Source: Rhizobium sp. SSA_523
GTDB taxonomy: Bacteria; Pseudomonadota; Alphaproteobacteria; Rhizobiales; Rhizobiaceae
NCBI RefSeq assembly: GCF_030435705.1
Contig: NZ_CP129382.1
Span: forward strand, 3,466,501-3,530,500
Reading direction: 5' to 3'
Length of the DNA stretch: 64,000 nucleotides
Within the stretch, counting starts at the first letter, position 1. Each line of letters starts with the position of its first letter. A program made the position numbers and the translations under genes. The notes under the pieces are model-generated. The model saw only the letters and a list, made by a program, of their open reading frames with translations. It was not told the DNA's origin and searched no databases. Positions 1 to 8,925 of the stretch are shown piece after piece.

Positions 1-6
1 ATTACC

Positions 7-1368
7 ATGAAACATCTATTGCTTGCCGGAGTTGCTGCCATGACTCTCGGCGTAACATCCGTTTATGCTGCAGATCTTAAGTTCGCCCCGGGCGAGGATG
101 CCAAGTTCAACTGGAAGAGCTATGAGGACTTCAAGGCCGCCCATGGCGACATCAAGGGCCAGCCGCTGACGGTGTTTGGACCCTGGCGCGGTGACGACGA
201 AACCCTGTTCCGTACGGTACTGGCCTATTTCAACGAGGCAACGGGCGCCAATGTCCAATATTCGTCCTCCGAGAATTACGAGCAGCAGATCGTTATCGAT
301 ACGCAGGCCGGCTCGCCGCCCGATATCGCCATTCTGCCGCAGCCGGGCCTCCTGCAGGATCTCGCCTCCAAGGGCTTCCTCGTGCCGTTGAAGGAGGATA
401 CGGCAAATTGGGTGAAGACGAATTACGGCGCCGGCGATTCCTGGGTCAAGCTCGGCACCTACAAGGGCAAGGACGGCCAGGATGCCTTCTTCGCCTTTCC
501 CTACAAAGCGGATCTGAAATCGCTCGTCTGGTACGTGCCGGAAAATTTCGAGGAAGCCGGCTACAAGGTGCCGAAGACGATGGAGGAGCTGTTCCAGCTC
601 TCCGACCAGATCGTTCAGGACGGCGGCACACCCTGGTGCATCGGCCTCGGCTCCGGCGGCGCGACTGGCTGGCCGGCAACCGACTGGGTGGAGGATCTGA
701 TGCTGCGGATGAACACGCCGGAAACTTATGACCAGTGGGTGACGAACGAAGCGAAGTTCAACGACCAGAAGATCGTCAGCGTGATCGAGGAATTCGGCAA
801 GTTTGCCAAGAACGAGAAATACGTCTCCGGTGGCGTTGCAGCCGTTGCCTCCACCGATTTCCGCGACAGCCCGAAGGGCCTCTTCGGCATCCCGCCCAAA
901 TGCTACCTGCATCACCAGGCCTCCTTCATCCCGACCTTCTTCCCCGAAGGCACCGAGCTGGGGACGGATGCGGATTTCTTCTACATGCCAACCTACGCCT
1001 CCAAGCCGGAGCTTGGAACGCCGGTTCTGGGCGCCGGCACGCTGGTGACGATTACCAAGGATTCGCCGGCGGCCCGCGCCTTCATCGAGTTCCTGAAGAC
1101 ACCGATCGCGCATGAAGTGTGGATGGCGCAGTCCGGCTTCCTGACGCCGTTCAAGGGCGTCAAGACCGAGGCCTATGCAAACGACGCCTTGAAGAAGCAG
1201 GGCGAGATCCTGACCACCGCAACCACGTTCCGCTTCGACGGCTCCGACCTTATGCCCGGCAAGATCGGCGCGGGCGCCTTCTGGACCGGCATGGTCGATT
1301 TCGTCGGCGGCAAATCCGCCCAGGCGGTCGGCGATGACATCCAGCGGGCCTGGGACGGCCTAAAATAA
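7..1368 (+). CDS. aglE: Alpha-glucoside ABC transporter, periplasmic binding protein
   Basis: Binds alpha-glucosides (sucrose, maltose, trehalose type) in the periplasm and delivers them to AglFG. The 453-residue protein starts with a signal peptide (MKHLL, hydrophobic core, cleavage after VYA-A near residue 21) and has the layout of a family 1 extracellular solute-binding protein. The assignment rests on the gene order that follows: two permeases, a GH13 alpha-glucosidase and an ATPase, which is the agl operon of rhizobia. Only six bases of upstream DNA are present, so the promoter and the usual regulator gene aglR cannot be seen. It is the first gene visible in the operon and is separated from aglF by 193 bases that contain a strong hairpin. 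Substrate range is inferred from the operon, not from binding residues. Confidence 0.9.
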   Translation: MKHLLLAGVAAMTLGVTSVYAADLKFAPGEDAKFNWKSYEDFKAAHGDIKGQPLTVFGPWRGDDETLFRTVLAYFNEATGANVQYSSSENYEQQIVIDTQAGSPPDIAILPQPGLLQDLASKGFLVPLKEDTANWVKTNYGAGDSWVKLGTYKGKDGQDAFFAFPYKADLKSLVWYVPENFEEAGYKVPKTMEELFQLSDQIVQDGGTPWCIGLGSGGATGWPATDWVEDLMLRMNTPETYDQWVTNEAKFNDQKIVSVIEEFGKFAKNEKYVSGGVAAVASTDFRDSPKGLFGIPPKCYLHHQASFIPTFFPEGTELGTDADFFYMPTYASKPELGTPVLGAGTLVTITKDSPAARAFIEFLKTPIAHEVWMAQSGFLTPFKGVKTEAYANDALKKQGEILTTATTFRFDGSDLMPGKIGAGAFWTGMVDFVGGKSAQAVGDDIQRAWDGLK

Positions 1369-1383
1369 TCGAGGGACAATGAT

Positions 1384-1418
1384 GCCTCGCGCCGCCGGCT
1401 CTTGCGGCGGCGCGAGGC
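1384..1418 (+). promoter_or_regulatory. Intra-operon hairpin after aglE
   Basis: A perfect 14-bp stem (1384-1397 with 1405-1418) with a 7-base loop begins 15 bases after the aglE stop. There is no run of T after it, so it is not a classic terminator. Hairpins in this place often protect the abundant binding-protein mRNA from 3' exonucleases and lower downstream expression, as between malE and malF. The remainder of the 1369-1561 gap holds no gene that I can support. Confidence 0.7.
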
Positions 1419-1561
1419 GCCCTGGCAGAAACGTCAGCTGAGTTTGCGGCAGACAAGGCGGCAGCATAACAGCAGACATGGAAGCAGGCCCAGCAGAGAG
1501 CATAGTACCGGCGGCAAAAGCCGGAATGAACCGGTCCTGAGGGGACCCGTGAGGAGGGGAT

Positions 1562-2575
1562 ATGGTCTCGCAGATCGTCGGAGCCGTCGGCGTGATGGTG
1601 GTTGGCGTGTTTGCCTGCGCGCTTTATTACTGGCTGTCCGACAGGCTTCTCAACCTGGCGCTTCCGGTGCGTGACGGGGATGTGATCCAGGCATCGCGCA
1701 ACCTCAACCGCCGTGCCGTGGTGCGGCCCTGGCTGTTCCTCGGCCCCGCTCTGGCCCTCCTCGGCATCTACCTCGTCTATCCGGTCATCGCCACCTTCAT
1801 CCTGTCCTTCTACGATCGCGGCGGCCAGCAATTCGTCGGGCTTTCCAATTATCGCTGGGCACTGTTCGATGCGGGCTTCCGCCAGTCGATCTTCAACAAC
1901 ATCCTCTGGCTGGCGGTGGTGCCGGCCGCCTGCACCTTCTTCGGCCTTGTCATTGCCGTGCTGACCGACCGCATCTGGTGGGGCAATATCGCCAAGAGCA
2001 TCGTCTTCATGCCGATGGCGATCTCCTTCGTCGGCGCCTCGGTCATCTGGAAGTTCATCTATGAATATCGCGGGGCGGGCGATACCCAGATCGGTCTTCT
2101 GAACGCCATCGTCACCGCATTGGGCGGCGATCCCGAGGTCTGGATCGCCATGCCCTTCTGGAATAACTTCTTCCTGATGGTTATCCTGATCTGGATCCAG
2201 ACCGGCTTTGCCATGGTGATCCTGTCGGCGGCCCTGCGCGGCATACCCGAGGAAACCATCGAGGCCGCCGTGATCGACGGCGCCAATGGCTGGCAGATCT
2301 TCTGGAAGATCATGGTGCCGCAGATCTGGGGGACGATCGCCGTCGTCTGGACCACGATCACGATCCTTGTCCTCAAGGTCTTCGACATCGTTCTGACCAT
2401 GACCAACGGCCAGTGGGACACGATGGTGCTTGCCAATCTGATGTTCGACTGGATGTTCCGCGGCGGCGGCGACAGCGGTCGAAGCGCCGTCATCGCGCTC
2501 ATCATCATGGCGGCCGTCACGCCGATCATGGTGTGGAATATCCGGCAGGCCAATCGCGACGCAGGGGGACATTGA
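1562..2575 (+). CDS. aglF: Alpha-glucoside ABC transporter permease
   Basis: Inner-membrane permease of the AglEFGK transporter, 337 residues. It begins with a hydrophobic segment (residues about 3-22), a second at about 55-75, then the main block of membrane segments. Near residues 230-250 it has the cytoplasmic EAA loop (EAAVIDGANGWQIFWKIMVP), which docks on the ATPase. This is the MalF-like partner of AglG. The start ATG has a strong ribosome site (GAGGAGGGG, 1552-1560). The stop is one base from the aglG start, so the two are translationally close. Confidence 0.9.
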   Translation: MVSQIVGAVGVMVVGVFACALYYWLSDRLLNLALPVRDGDVIQASRNLNRRAVVRPWLFLGPALALLGIYLVYPVIATFILSFYDRGGQQFVGLSNYRWALFDAGFRQSIFNNILWLAVVPAACTFFGLVIAVLTDRIWWGNIAKSIVFMPMAISFVGASVIWKFIYEYRGAGDTQIGLLNAIVTALGGDPEVWIAMPFWNNFFLMVILIWIQTGFAMVILSAALRGIPEETIEAAVIDGANGWQIFWKIMVPQIWGTIAVVWTTITILVLKVFDIVLTMTNGQWDTMVLANLMFDWMFRGGGDSGRSAVIALIIMAAVTPIMVWNIRQANRDAGGH

Positions 2576-2576
2576 C

Positions 2577-3740
2577 ATGCCGAGCCTCACCACCCGCCTC
2601 AAGCGTGTCGGCCTGCCGCGGCTGATCGTCCATGTCTGCGTGCTGGCGATCGCCATCCTGTGGCTGATCCCGACACTGGGCATTCTCGTCACCTCGGTGC
2701 GCGACAAGGATCAGATCACCACATCCGGCTGGTGGACCGCATTCGGCAGTTCCACGCAGACCAGCGCCGGACGGCTCGGCGACCCGTCGAGCGCCCGCCA
2801 GGAGGGCGGCAATTACGTCATCACCGGCTCGGTCTTCGAGGAAGGGCAGGGCGGAACCGTCAGCGCCTTCGGCGTGCGCATTCAGGATCCCGCAGCGTTC
2901 AAGGCAGGGGAGCCGGCCGATCTGGGCGATGGCGAGACGCTGTCGGTCGAAAGCGACGGATCCTACGTCTATACCAAGAACGCACCCTTCGAAGGCTCCC
3001 GCGGCAAGCGGATCTATCTGTCGGTCGCCTCGCCGCCCGAATTCACCCTGCAGAATTACGAGACCGTTCTGGCCGGTGAGGGGATCGGGCAGGCCTTCAT
3101 CAACTCCCTGACGGTCACCATTCCGGCAACCATCATTCCGATCCTGATTGCCGCCTTCGCCGCCTATGCGCTCTCCTGGATGCACTTTCCCGGCCGGGCG
3201 ATCATCATCGCCGTGGTCGTCGGCCTCATCGTCGTGCCTTTGCAGATGTCGCTGATCCCGCTTCTGCGGCTCTATAACGAGTTCGGGCAGTTCCTCGGCA
3301 CCTCGTCAAAGACCTATGCCGGGATCTGGCTTGCCCATACCGCCTTTGGCATGCCGCTCGCCATCTACCTGCTGCGCAACTATATTTCCGGTCTTCCCAA
3401 GGAGATCATCGAAAGCGCCCGCGTCGACGGCGCCTCTGATTTCGAGATCTTCCTCAAGATCGTCCTGCCGCTGTCCTTCCCGGCACTGGCCTCTTTCGCG
3501 ATCTTCCAGTTCCTCTGGGTGTGGAACGACCTTCTGGTGGCGATCGTCTTCCTTGGCACGGGCCGCAACGAGCTTGTCCTGACCGGCGCGCTCAATGCGC
3601 TTCTCGGTTCGCGCGGCGGCAACTGGGAAATATTGACGGCCTCCGCCTTCATTACCATCCTGGTGCCGCTGCTGGTGTTTTTTGGACTTCAACGTTATTT
3701 GGTGCGCGGCCTCCTTGCCGGTTCGGTCAAGGGCGGCTGA
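2577..3740 (+). CDS. aglG: Alpha-glucoside ABC transporter permease (MalG-like)
   Basis: Second inner-membrane permease of the alpha-glucoside transporter, 387 residues. After a first membrane segment (about 15-37) there is a long hydrophilic stretch of some 125 residues before the remaining segments. This periplasmic insertion makes the protein longer than typical MalG (about 295) and is characteristic of AglG proteins. The EAA loop is ESARVDGASDFEIFLKIVLP at about residues 274-293. It begins one base after aglF ends, and the next gene starts 28 bases after its stop. Confidence 0.9.
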   Translation: MPSLTTRLKRVGLPRLIVHVCVLAIAILWLIPTLGILVTSVRDKDQITTSGWWTAFGSSTQTSAGRLGDPSSARQEGGNYVITGSVFEEGQGGTVSAFGVRIQDPAAFKAGEPADLGDGETLSVESDGSYVYTKNAPFEGSRGKRIYLSVASPPEFTLQNYETVLAGEGIGQAFINSLTVTIPATIIPILIAAFAAYALSWMHFPGRAIIIAVVVGLIVVPLQMSLIPLLRLYNEFGQFLGTSSKTYAGIWLAHTAFGMPLAIYLLRNYISGLPKEIIESARVDGASDFEIFLKIVLPLSFPALASFAIFQFLWVWNDLLVAIVFLGTGRNELVLTGALNALLGSRGGNWEILTASAFITILVPLLVFFGLQRYLVRGLLAGSVKGG

Positions 3741-3768
3741 GCTTTTTGTCTTTCAAGGTTTCATCGCT

Positions 3769-5424
3769 ATGATTGCTTCACCTCAGACCTCTGACGTGCC
3801 AGATGCCGATTGGTGGCGCGGCGCGGTCATCTATCAGATCTATCCGCGCTCCTACCAGGATTCCAACGGCGACGGCATCGGCGATCTGAAAGGCATTACC
3901 GCGCGGCTGCCGCATATCGCGGCGCTCGGTGCGGACGCCATCTGGATCTCGCCCTTCTTTCCGTCGCCGATGAAGGATTTCGGTTACGACGTGTCGAATT
4001 ATGCCGATGTGGATCCGATGTTCGGAACCCTCTCGGATTTTGACGGGCTGATTGCCGAGGCACATCGCCTGAAAATCAAGGTGATGATCGACCTCGTCAT
4101 CTCCCACAGTTCGGATCAGCATGCCTGGTTCATCGAAAGCCGCTCGAGCCGCGTCAATCCCAAGGCAGACTGGTATGTCTGGTCCGATCCGAAGCCGGAT
4201 GGCACGCCGCCGAACAATTGGCTGTCGATCTTCGGGGGCTCCGCCTGGGCCTGGGATCCGACGCGCATGCAGTATTACCTGCACAACTTCCTGACATCGC
4301 AGCCCGACCTCAATCTGCACAATGCGGAGGTCCAGGATGCGCTTCTGGAGGTCGTCCGCTTCTGGCTGCGCCGTGGCGTCGATGGTTTCCGCCTCGATAC
4401 GATCAACTTCTATTTTCATGACCGGCAATTGCGCGACAACCCGTCTCTGGCGCCCGAGCGGCGCAATGCCTCGACGGCGCCTGCGGTCAATCCCTACAAT
4501 TTCCAGGAGCATATCTACGACAAGAACCGGCCGGAAAACCTGGATTTTCTCAAGCGCTTCCGCGCCGTCCTCGATGAATTCCCGGCCATTGCCGCCGTCG
4601 GCGAGGTGGGAGACAGCCAGCGCGGTCTGGAAATTGTCGGCGAATACACCTCCGGCGGTGATAAGATGCAGATGTGCTATGCCTTCGAATTTCTGGCGCC
4701 CGATCCGCTGACGCCGCAGCGGGTTGCCGATGTGCAGCGGGATTTCGCCGCCGCAGCGCCGGAGGGCTGGGCCTGCTGGGCCTTTTCCAACCATGACGTG
4801 GTGCGCCATGTTTCCCGCTGGGGAAGCGAGGTGCTCGACCGTGATGCCTTTGCCAAACTCCTGGCGGCCATTCTCCTGTCGCAGCGCGGCTCCGTCTGTA
4901 TCTATCAGGGCGAAGAACTGGGACTGACCGAAGCCGATATCGCCTATGCCGATCTCCAGGATCCCTACGGCATCCAGTTCTGGCCGGAATTCAAGGGTCG
5001 CGACGGCTGCCGCACGCCCATGGTCTGGGATGATCACGCCGTTCAGGCGGGCTTTTCGACGGCGGAGCGGAGCTGGCTCCCCATTCCGGTCGAGCACCAG
5101 CTGCGGGCCGTCAATGTGCAGTCGGGCGATGACGCCTCGGTGCTGGAGCACTACCGGCGTTTCCTCGCCTTCCGGCGCGAATATGCGGCCTTTGCCAAGG
5201 GCGATATCGTCTTCCTGCCGCCGGGCGAGGCGGTTTTGGCCTATACCCGAACCTACGGCAACCAGACGCTGCTCTGCATCTTCAACATGAGTGCCGTAGA
5301 GACTGTCAGCGAACTGCCTCCGGGCACATGGGAAAGCCTCGCCGGCCACGGTTTCGAGACCGAATTGGACGGGCGCCAGGTAACGCTGCCGCCCTGGGGC
5401 GCCTTCTTCGCGCGCCTGGCATGA
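3769..5424 (+). CDS. aglA: Alpha-glucosidase, GH13 family
   Basis: Cytoplasmic enzyme that hydrolyses imported alpha-glucosides to glucose. The 551-residue protein starts MIASPQTSDV. An open frame continues upstream into aglG, but this ATG gives the usual N-terminus, with the GH13 opening DWWRGAVIYQIYPRS. The GH13 catalytic triad is visible: nucleophile Asp210 in GFRLDT, acid/base Glu279 in GEVGD, and transition-state Asp343 in SNHDVVR. There is no signal peptide, which fits a cytoplasmic role after uptake. It lies between the permease and ATPase genes of the same operon. Sucrose, maltose or trehalulose preference cannot be told from sequence. Confidence 0.93.
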   Translation: MIASPQTSDVPDADWWRGAVIYQIYPRSYQDSNGDGIGDLKGITARLPHIAALGADAIWISPFFPSPMKDFGYDVSNYADVDPMFGTLSDFDGLIAEAHRLKIKVMIDLVISHSSDQHAWFIESRSSRVNPKADWYVWSDPKPDGTPPNNWLSIFGGSAWAWDPTRMQYYLHNFLTSQPDLNLHNAEVQDALLEVVRFWLRRGVDGFRLDTINFYFHDRQLRDNPSLAPERRNASTAPAVNPYNFQEHIYDKNRPENLDFLKRFRAVLDEFPAIAAVGEVGDSQRGLEIVGEYTSGGDKMQMCYAFEFLAPDPLTPQRVADVQRDFAAAAPEGWACWAFSNHDVVRHVSRWGSEVLDRDAFAKLLAAILLSQRGSVCIYQGEELGLTEADIAYADLQDPYGIQFWPEFKGRDGCRTPMVWDDHAVQAGFSTAERSWLPIPVEHQLRAVNVQSGDDASVLEHYRRFLAFRREYAAFAKGDIVFLPPGEAVLAYTRTYGNQTLLCIFNMSAVETVSELPPGTWESLAGHGFETELDGRQVTLPPWGAFFARLA

Positions 5425-5428
5425 GATT

Positions 5429-5459
5429 GCCGGCCGGGAGGTCGTTCCTCCCGGCCGGC
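5429..5459 (+). promoter_or_regulatory. Intra-operon hairpin after aglA
   Basis: A perfect 13-bp GC-rich stem (5429-5441 with 5447-5459) with a 5-base loop starts four bases after the aglA stop. No T-run follows. It resembles the hairpin after aglE and probably acts on mRNA stability or partial read-through within the operon. Confidence 0.65.
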
Positions 5460-5521
5460 GCAAGGCAAAGACCACTCTCCTGACATGGTGTCGGGACGCA
5501 AATCGGGAAGGGGAGACAGAC

Positions 5522-6610
<1,089 letters not shown>

Positions 6611-6733
6611 AGCCTGGCGGTCACACCCTCTGTTAAGGTTCAGCCCCTAGGATCGGGCTCTGTGAGACCTGCCGTTAATGCCGAGGGTAAGATGAATTCT
6701 CGTCCGCACTACCTGAAAAAGGAAGAGTCCTTC

Positions 6734-7090
6734 ATGTATGACCGCGAAACGCGGTACAAGCTCGAAGAGACGATGAATGCGGGCCGGATCGAATTCACCG
6801 AAAAGCATGTGATGCACATGGCGCAACGCCGCTGCGACGTGATTGCCATCTCGCTGAGCGGCGCCGTGCTGGCGGTCTTGTCGCAGACCAATTTGCCGAA
6901 TGAGTTCGTGCTGGATATTCCGGATGCGCGGATCATGAAAATCGGCTGTGTCTTGATGCGCATGAATGCTAATAACACGATCGATGTGCGGTTCCTGCGC
7001 ATGCTGTCGGAGAAGGAACTCAACCGCATCTTCATCTTCTCGACGCATCCGGCCCACAAGGATAGGAAGCTGGACGTCCGAAGCTGGTGA
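6734..7090 (+). CDS. PilZ-like domain protein
   Basis: Small cytoplasmic protein (118 residues from MYDRETRY) with the pattern of a PilZ domain, which in other proteins binds cyclic di-GMP. A basic QRR motif is followed by a short beta segment with AISLSGAV, then a hydrophobic strand pattern and IDVRFLRM near the end. The ATG at 6734 has GGAAGAG six bases upstream. An in-frame ATG at 6692 (132 residues) is also possible. The canonical RxxxR and D/NxSxxG residues are only partly kept (QRRCD, AISLSG), so c-di-GMP binding is uncertain. It is transcribed in the same direction as the agl operon but is probably a separate unit. Confidence 0.6.
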   Translation: MYDRETRYKLEETMNAGRIEFTEKHVMHMAQRRCDVIAISLSGAVLAVLSQTNLPNEFVLDIPDARIMKIGCVLMRMNANNTIDVRFLRMLSEKELNRIFIFSTHPAHKDRKLDVRSW

Positions 7091-7155
7091 TGCGAAGGAT
7101 CTGATCCTTCCGGGTTTGCGCCAGCCATCCATGATGTTGCAACCGGGAGATCCCG

Positions 7156-7956
7156 ATGACGGGCGGCTTTTCGTCCCTTCCCACGCAGATCGCCGGAATC
7201 GATGCGGTCGCGGCCGATTCCGCCATGACCTTCTGCCGCCATACGCATGACCAGTTCGGGATTGGCCTCATCCTGCACGGTGCACAGCAATCGGCGAGCG
7301 GGCGCGGTCCTGTGGAGGCCGAGGCAGGCGATGTCATCACCGTCAATCCGGGCGAGGTGCATGACGGCAAGCCGCTGGGGCAGGGCGGCCGGGCCTGGCG
7401 CATGATCTATATCGATCCTGAAATCGTCTGGGCTGCGGGCCTTGATCTGACGGAGGGGCGCCGCCGGCAGATAGAGCTTGCCAGGCCGGTTGCCAGAGAT
7501 ATTCGGCTTGCAGACGAGGTGGGAAGCCTGTTTTCATCCGTCACTGCCGCTTTCAGCCAGGATGTCCGTTTGATCACGGAAGAGCGCCTGTTCTCAATCC
7601 TGATGTCTCTGACGGAAGAGAGGCTACCCCGGACATCGCCCGATGGGCGGCTGCGGGCCGCTTTGCAGCGTCTTGAGGAGGATCCGGCGCGTGCGGTCTC
7701 GCTTCAGGAGCTGGCCGATCTTGCCGGCCTCAGCCGTTTCCAGGTCCTGCGCGCCTTCGTCAAGCAGACCGGGCTTCCGCCACATGCCTATCAGCGGCAA
7801 TGCCGCCTGCACCTGGCCCGGCGTCTGATCCGGGCGCGAACGCCCCTGACGCAAGCCGCCTTGCAGGCCGGCTTCGCAGATCAGAGCCACATGCACAGGC
7901 TGTTTGTCAGAAGCTACGGCATGACGCCCGGTGCCTATGCAATGGCTGCACGCTGA
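7156..7956 (+). CDS. AraC family transcriptional regulator
   Basis: DNA-binding regulator of 266 residues. The N-terminal half is a cupin-like effector domain (HTHDQFGIG near residue 30, then VNPGEVHDG). The C-terminal half holds two helix-turn-helix motifs, LQELADLAGLSRFQVLRAF and the second ending in QAGFADQSHMHRLF, followed by the closing GMTPGAY. The start has GGGAGA upstream. It sits directly before a LysE-family exporter gene in the same direction, an arrangement seen often in proteobacteria, so it probably controls that exporter. The effector is unknown. Confidence 0.85.
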   Translation: MTGGFSSLPTQIAGIDAVAADSAMTFCRHTHDQFGIGLILHGAQQSASGRGPVEAEAGDVITVNPGEVHDGKPLGQGGRAWRMIYIDPEIVWAAGLDLTEGRRRQIELARPVARDIRLADEVGSLFSSVTAAFSQDVRLITEERLFSILMSLTEERLPRTSPDGRLRAALQRLEEDPARAVSLQELADLAGLSRFQVLRAFVKQTGLPPHAYQRQCRLHLARRLIRARTPLTQAALQAGFADQSHMHRLFVRSYGMTPGAYAMAAR

Positions 7957-8096
7957 GCGGCCCCTGCAATTGCGTTCAAGACCAGGGGCAGGAATTTCCG
8001 GCATAGGAAGCTCATCCAAGGGAGCTTCATCATGACAATGAATGAAAGATCATTGCACTGCCGGTCCTTCCGGCCTCTCGCTTCGGGAGACCGCGC

Positions 8097-8897
8097 ATGA
8101 GCTGGGAATTTCTCCTCACATCGCTGATTGTTGTCGCAACTCCCGGCACCGGTGTCATCGTCACCCTCGCGGCGGCACTCATACCAAATACCGATGATAG
8201 GAACCAATTGGGTGAAGGCGATCCGGCCCATGCGGAGGACCGGGCGCTTTTGGCCTCCGGAGGTCCGCAAAAATCCGCGCCGGACAAAGAAAGCCGACTG
8301 TGGTTTTCTCCTCGCCGGAAAGCAGAATCGCTCCGGCGCTATCGGTTCCTGTCATCGATATTTGGTATCACCCATGGCCGCCGGGCCGCTGTCATTGCCG
8401 CCTTTGGCTGCACGCTCGGCATCATCCCGCACATGCTTGCCGCCATCACCGGGCTTGCCGCCGTCCTGCATGCCAGCGCATTGGCCTATGAGATCATTCG
8501 CTATGCCGGCGTTGCCTATCTCGTTCATATGGCCGTGATGGTTCTGCGCGACCACGGAACCCTGTCGATCGGCACCGGGCAGGCGCAGCGTTCGGATCGT
8601 CAGCTAATCCTCTCGGCGATCCTGGTCAATTTGCTCAATCCCAAGCTCTCGATCTTCTTTTTTGCCTTTCTGCCGCAATTCATTCCTGCGGGCACGGGCG
8701 ACAGCCTTTGGCAAATGATCGAGCTCTCGCTCGTTTTCATGGGCATGACCTTCGTGATCTTTGTCGCCTACGGCTTCTGCGCCGCCGCCGCGCGCGACCA
8801 TATCCTGTCGCGCCCCTCCGTGATGACAGGCATCAGGCGCGGTTTTGCCGCCGCCTTCATAGGACTTGCCATCAAACTGGCGTCGACGGATCGATGA
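8097..8897 (+). CDS. LysE/RhtB family exporter with in-frame insertion
   Basis: Amino-acid or small-metabolite exporter of the inner membrane. The family is normally about 205 residues with six membrane segments. This protein has 266 because a 189-bp palindrome-ended element adds 63 hydrophilic residues (roughly residues 29-91) after the first membrane segment (motif ATPGTGV). Removing the insert joins LAAAL directly to THGRRAAVIAAF and gives a 203-residue normal protein. The insert keeps the frame and has no stop codon, so a full-length product can be made, but whether it folds and transports is unknown. The gene follows an AraC regulator. Confidence 0.8.
   Translation: MSWEFLLTSLIVVATPGTGVIVTLAAALIPNTDDRNQLGEGDPAHAEDRALLASGGPQKSAPDKESRLWFSPRRKAESLRRYRFLSSIFGITHGRRAAVIAAFGCTLGIIPHMLAAITGLAAVLHASALAYEIIRYAGVAYLVHMAVMVLRDHGTLSIGTGQAQRSDRQLILSAILVNLLNPKLSIFFFAFLPQFIPAGTGDSLWQMIELSLVFMGMTFVIFVAYGFCAAAARDHILSRPSVMTGIRRGFAAAFIGLAIKLASTDR
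8182..8370 (+). mobile_element. MITE-like inverted-repeat element inside the exporter gene
   Basis: The ends are 25-bp inverted repeats with two mismatches: 8181-8205 (starting ATACCAAATA) and 8344-8368. The trinucleotide TCA occurs at both borders (8179-8181 and 8368-8370) and looks like a 3-bp target duplication. With one TCA copy the insert is 189 bp, 63 codons. Inside there is a perfect 8-bp inverted repeat (8277-8284 with 8332-8339). It has no transposase gene, so it would be non-autonomous. The family is not known to me. Confidence 0.7.
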
Positions 8898-8925
8898 CAG
8901 GCCGCCGCCGTCACGATCGATGGGG

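Noticed and set aside
8097..8897. Calling the exporter a pseudogene
   Set aside because: The insertion keeps the frame and there is no stop or frameshift, so loss of function cannot be claimed from sequence.
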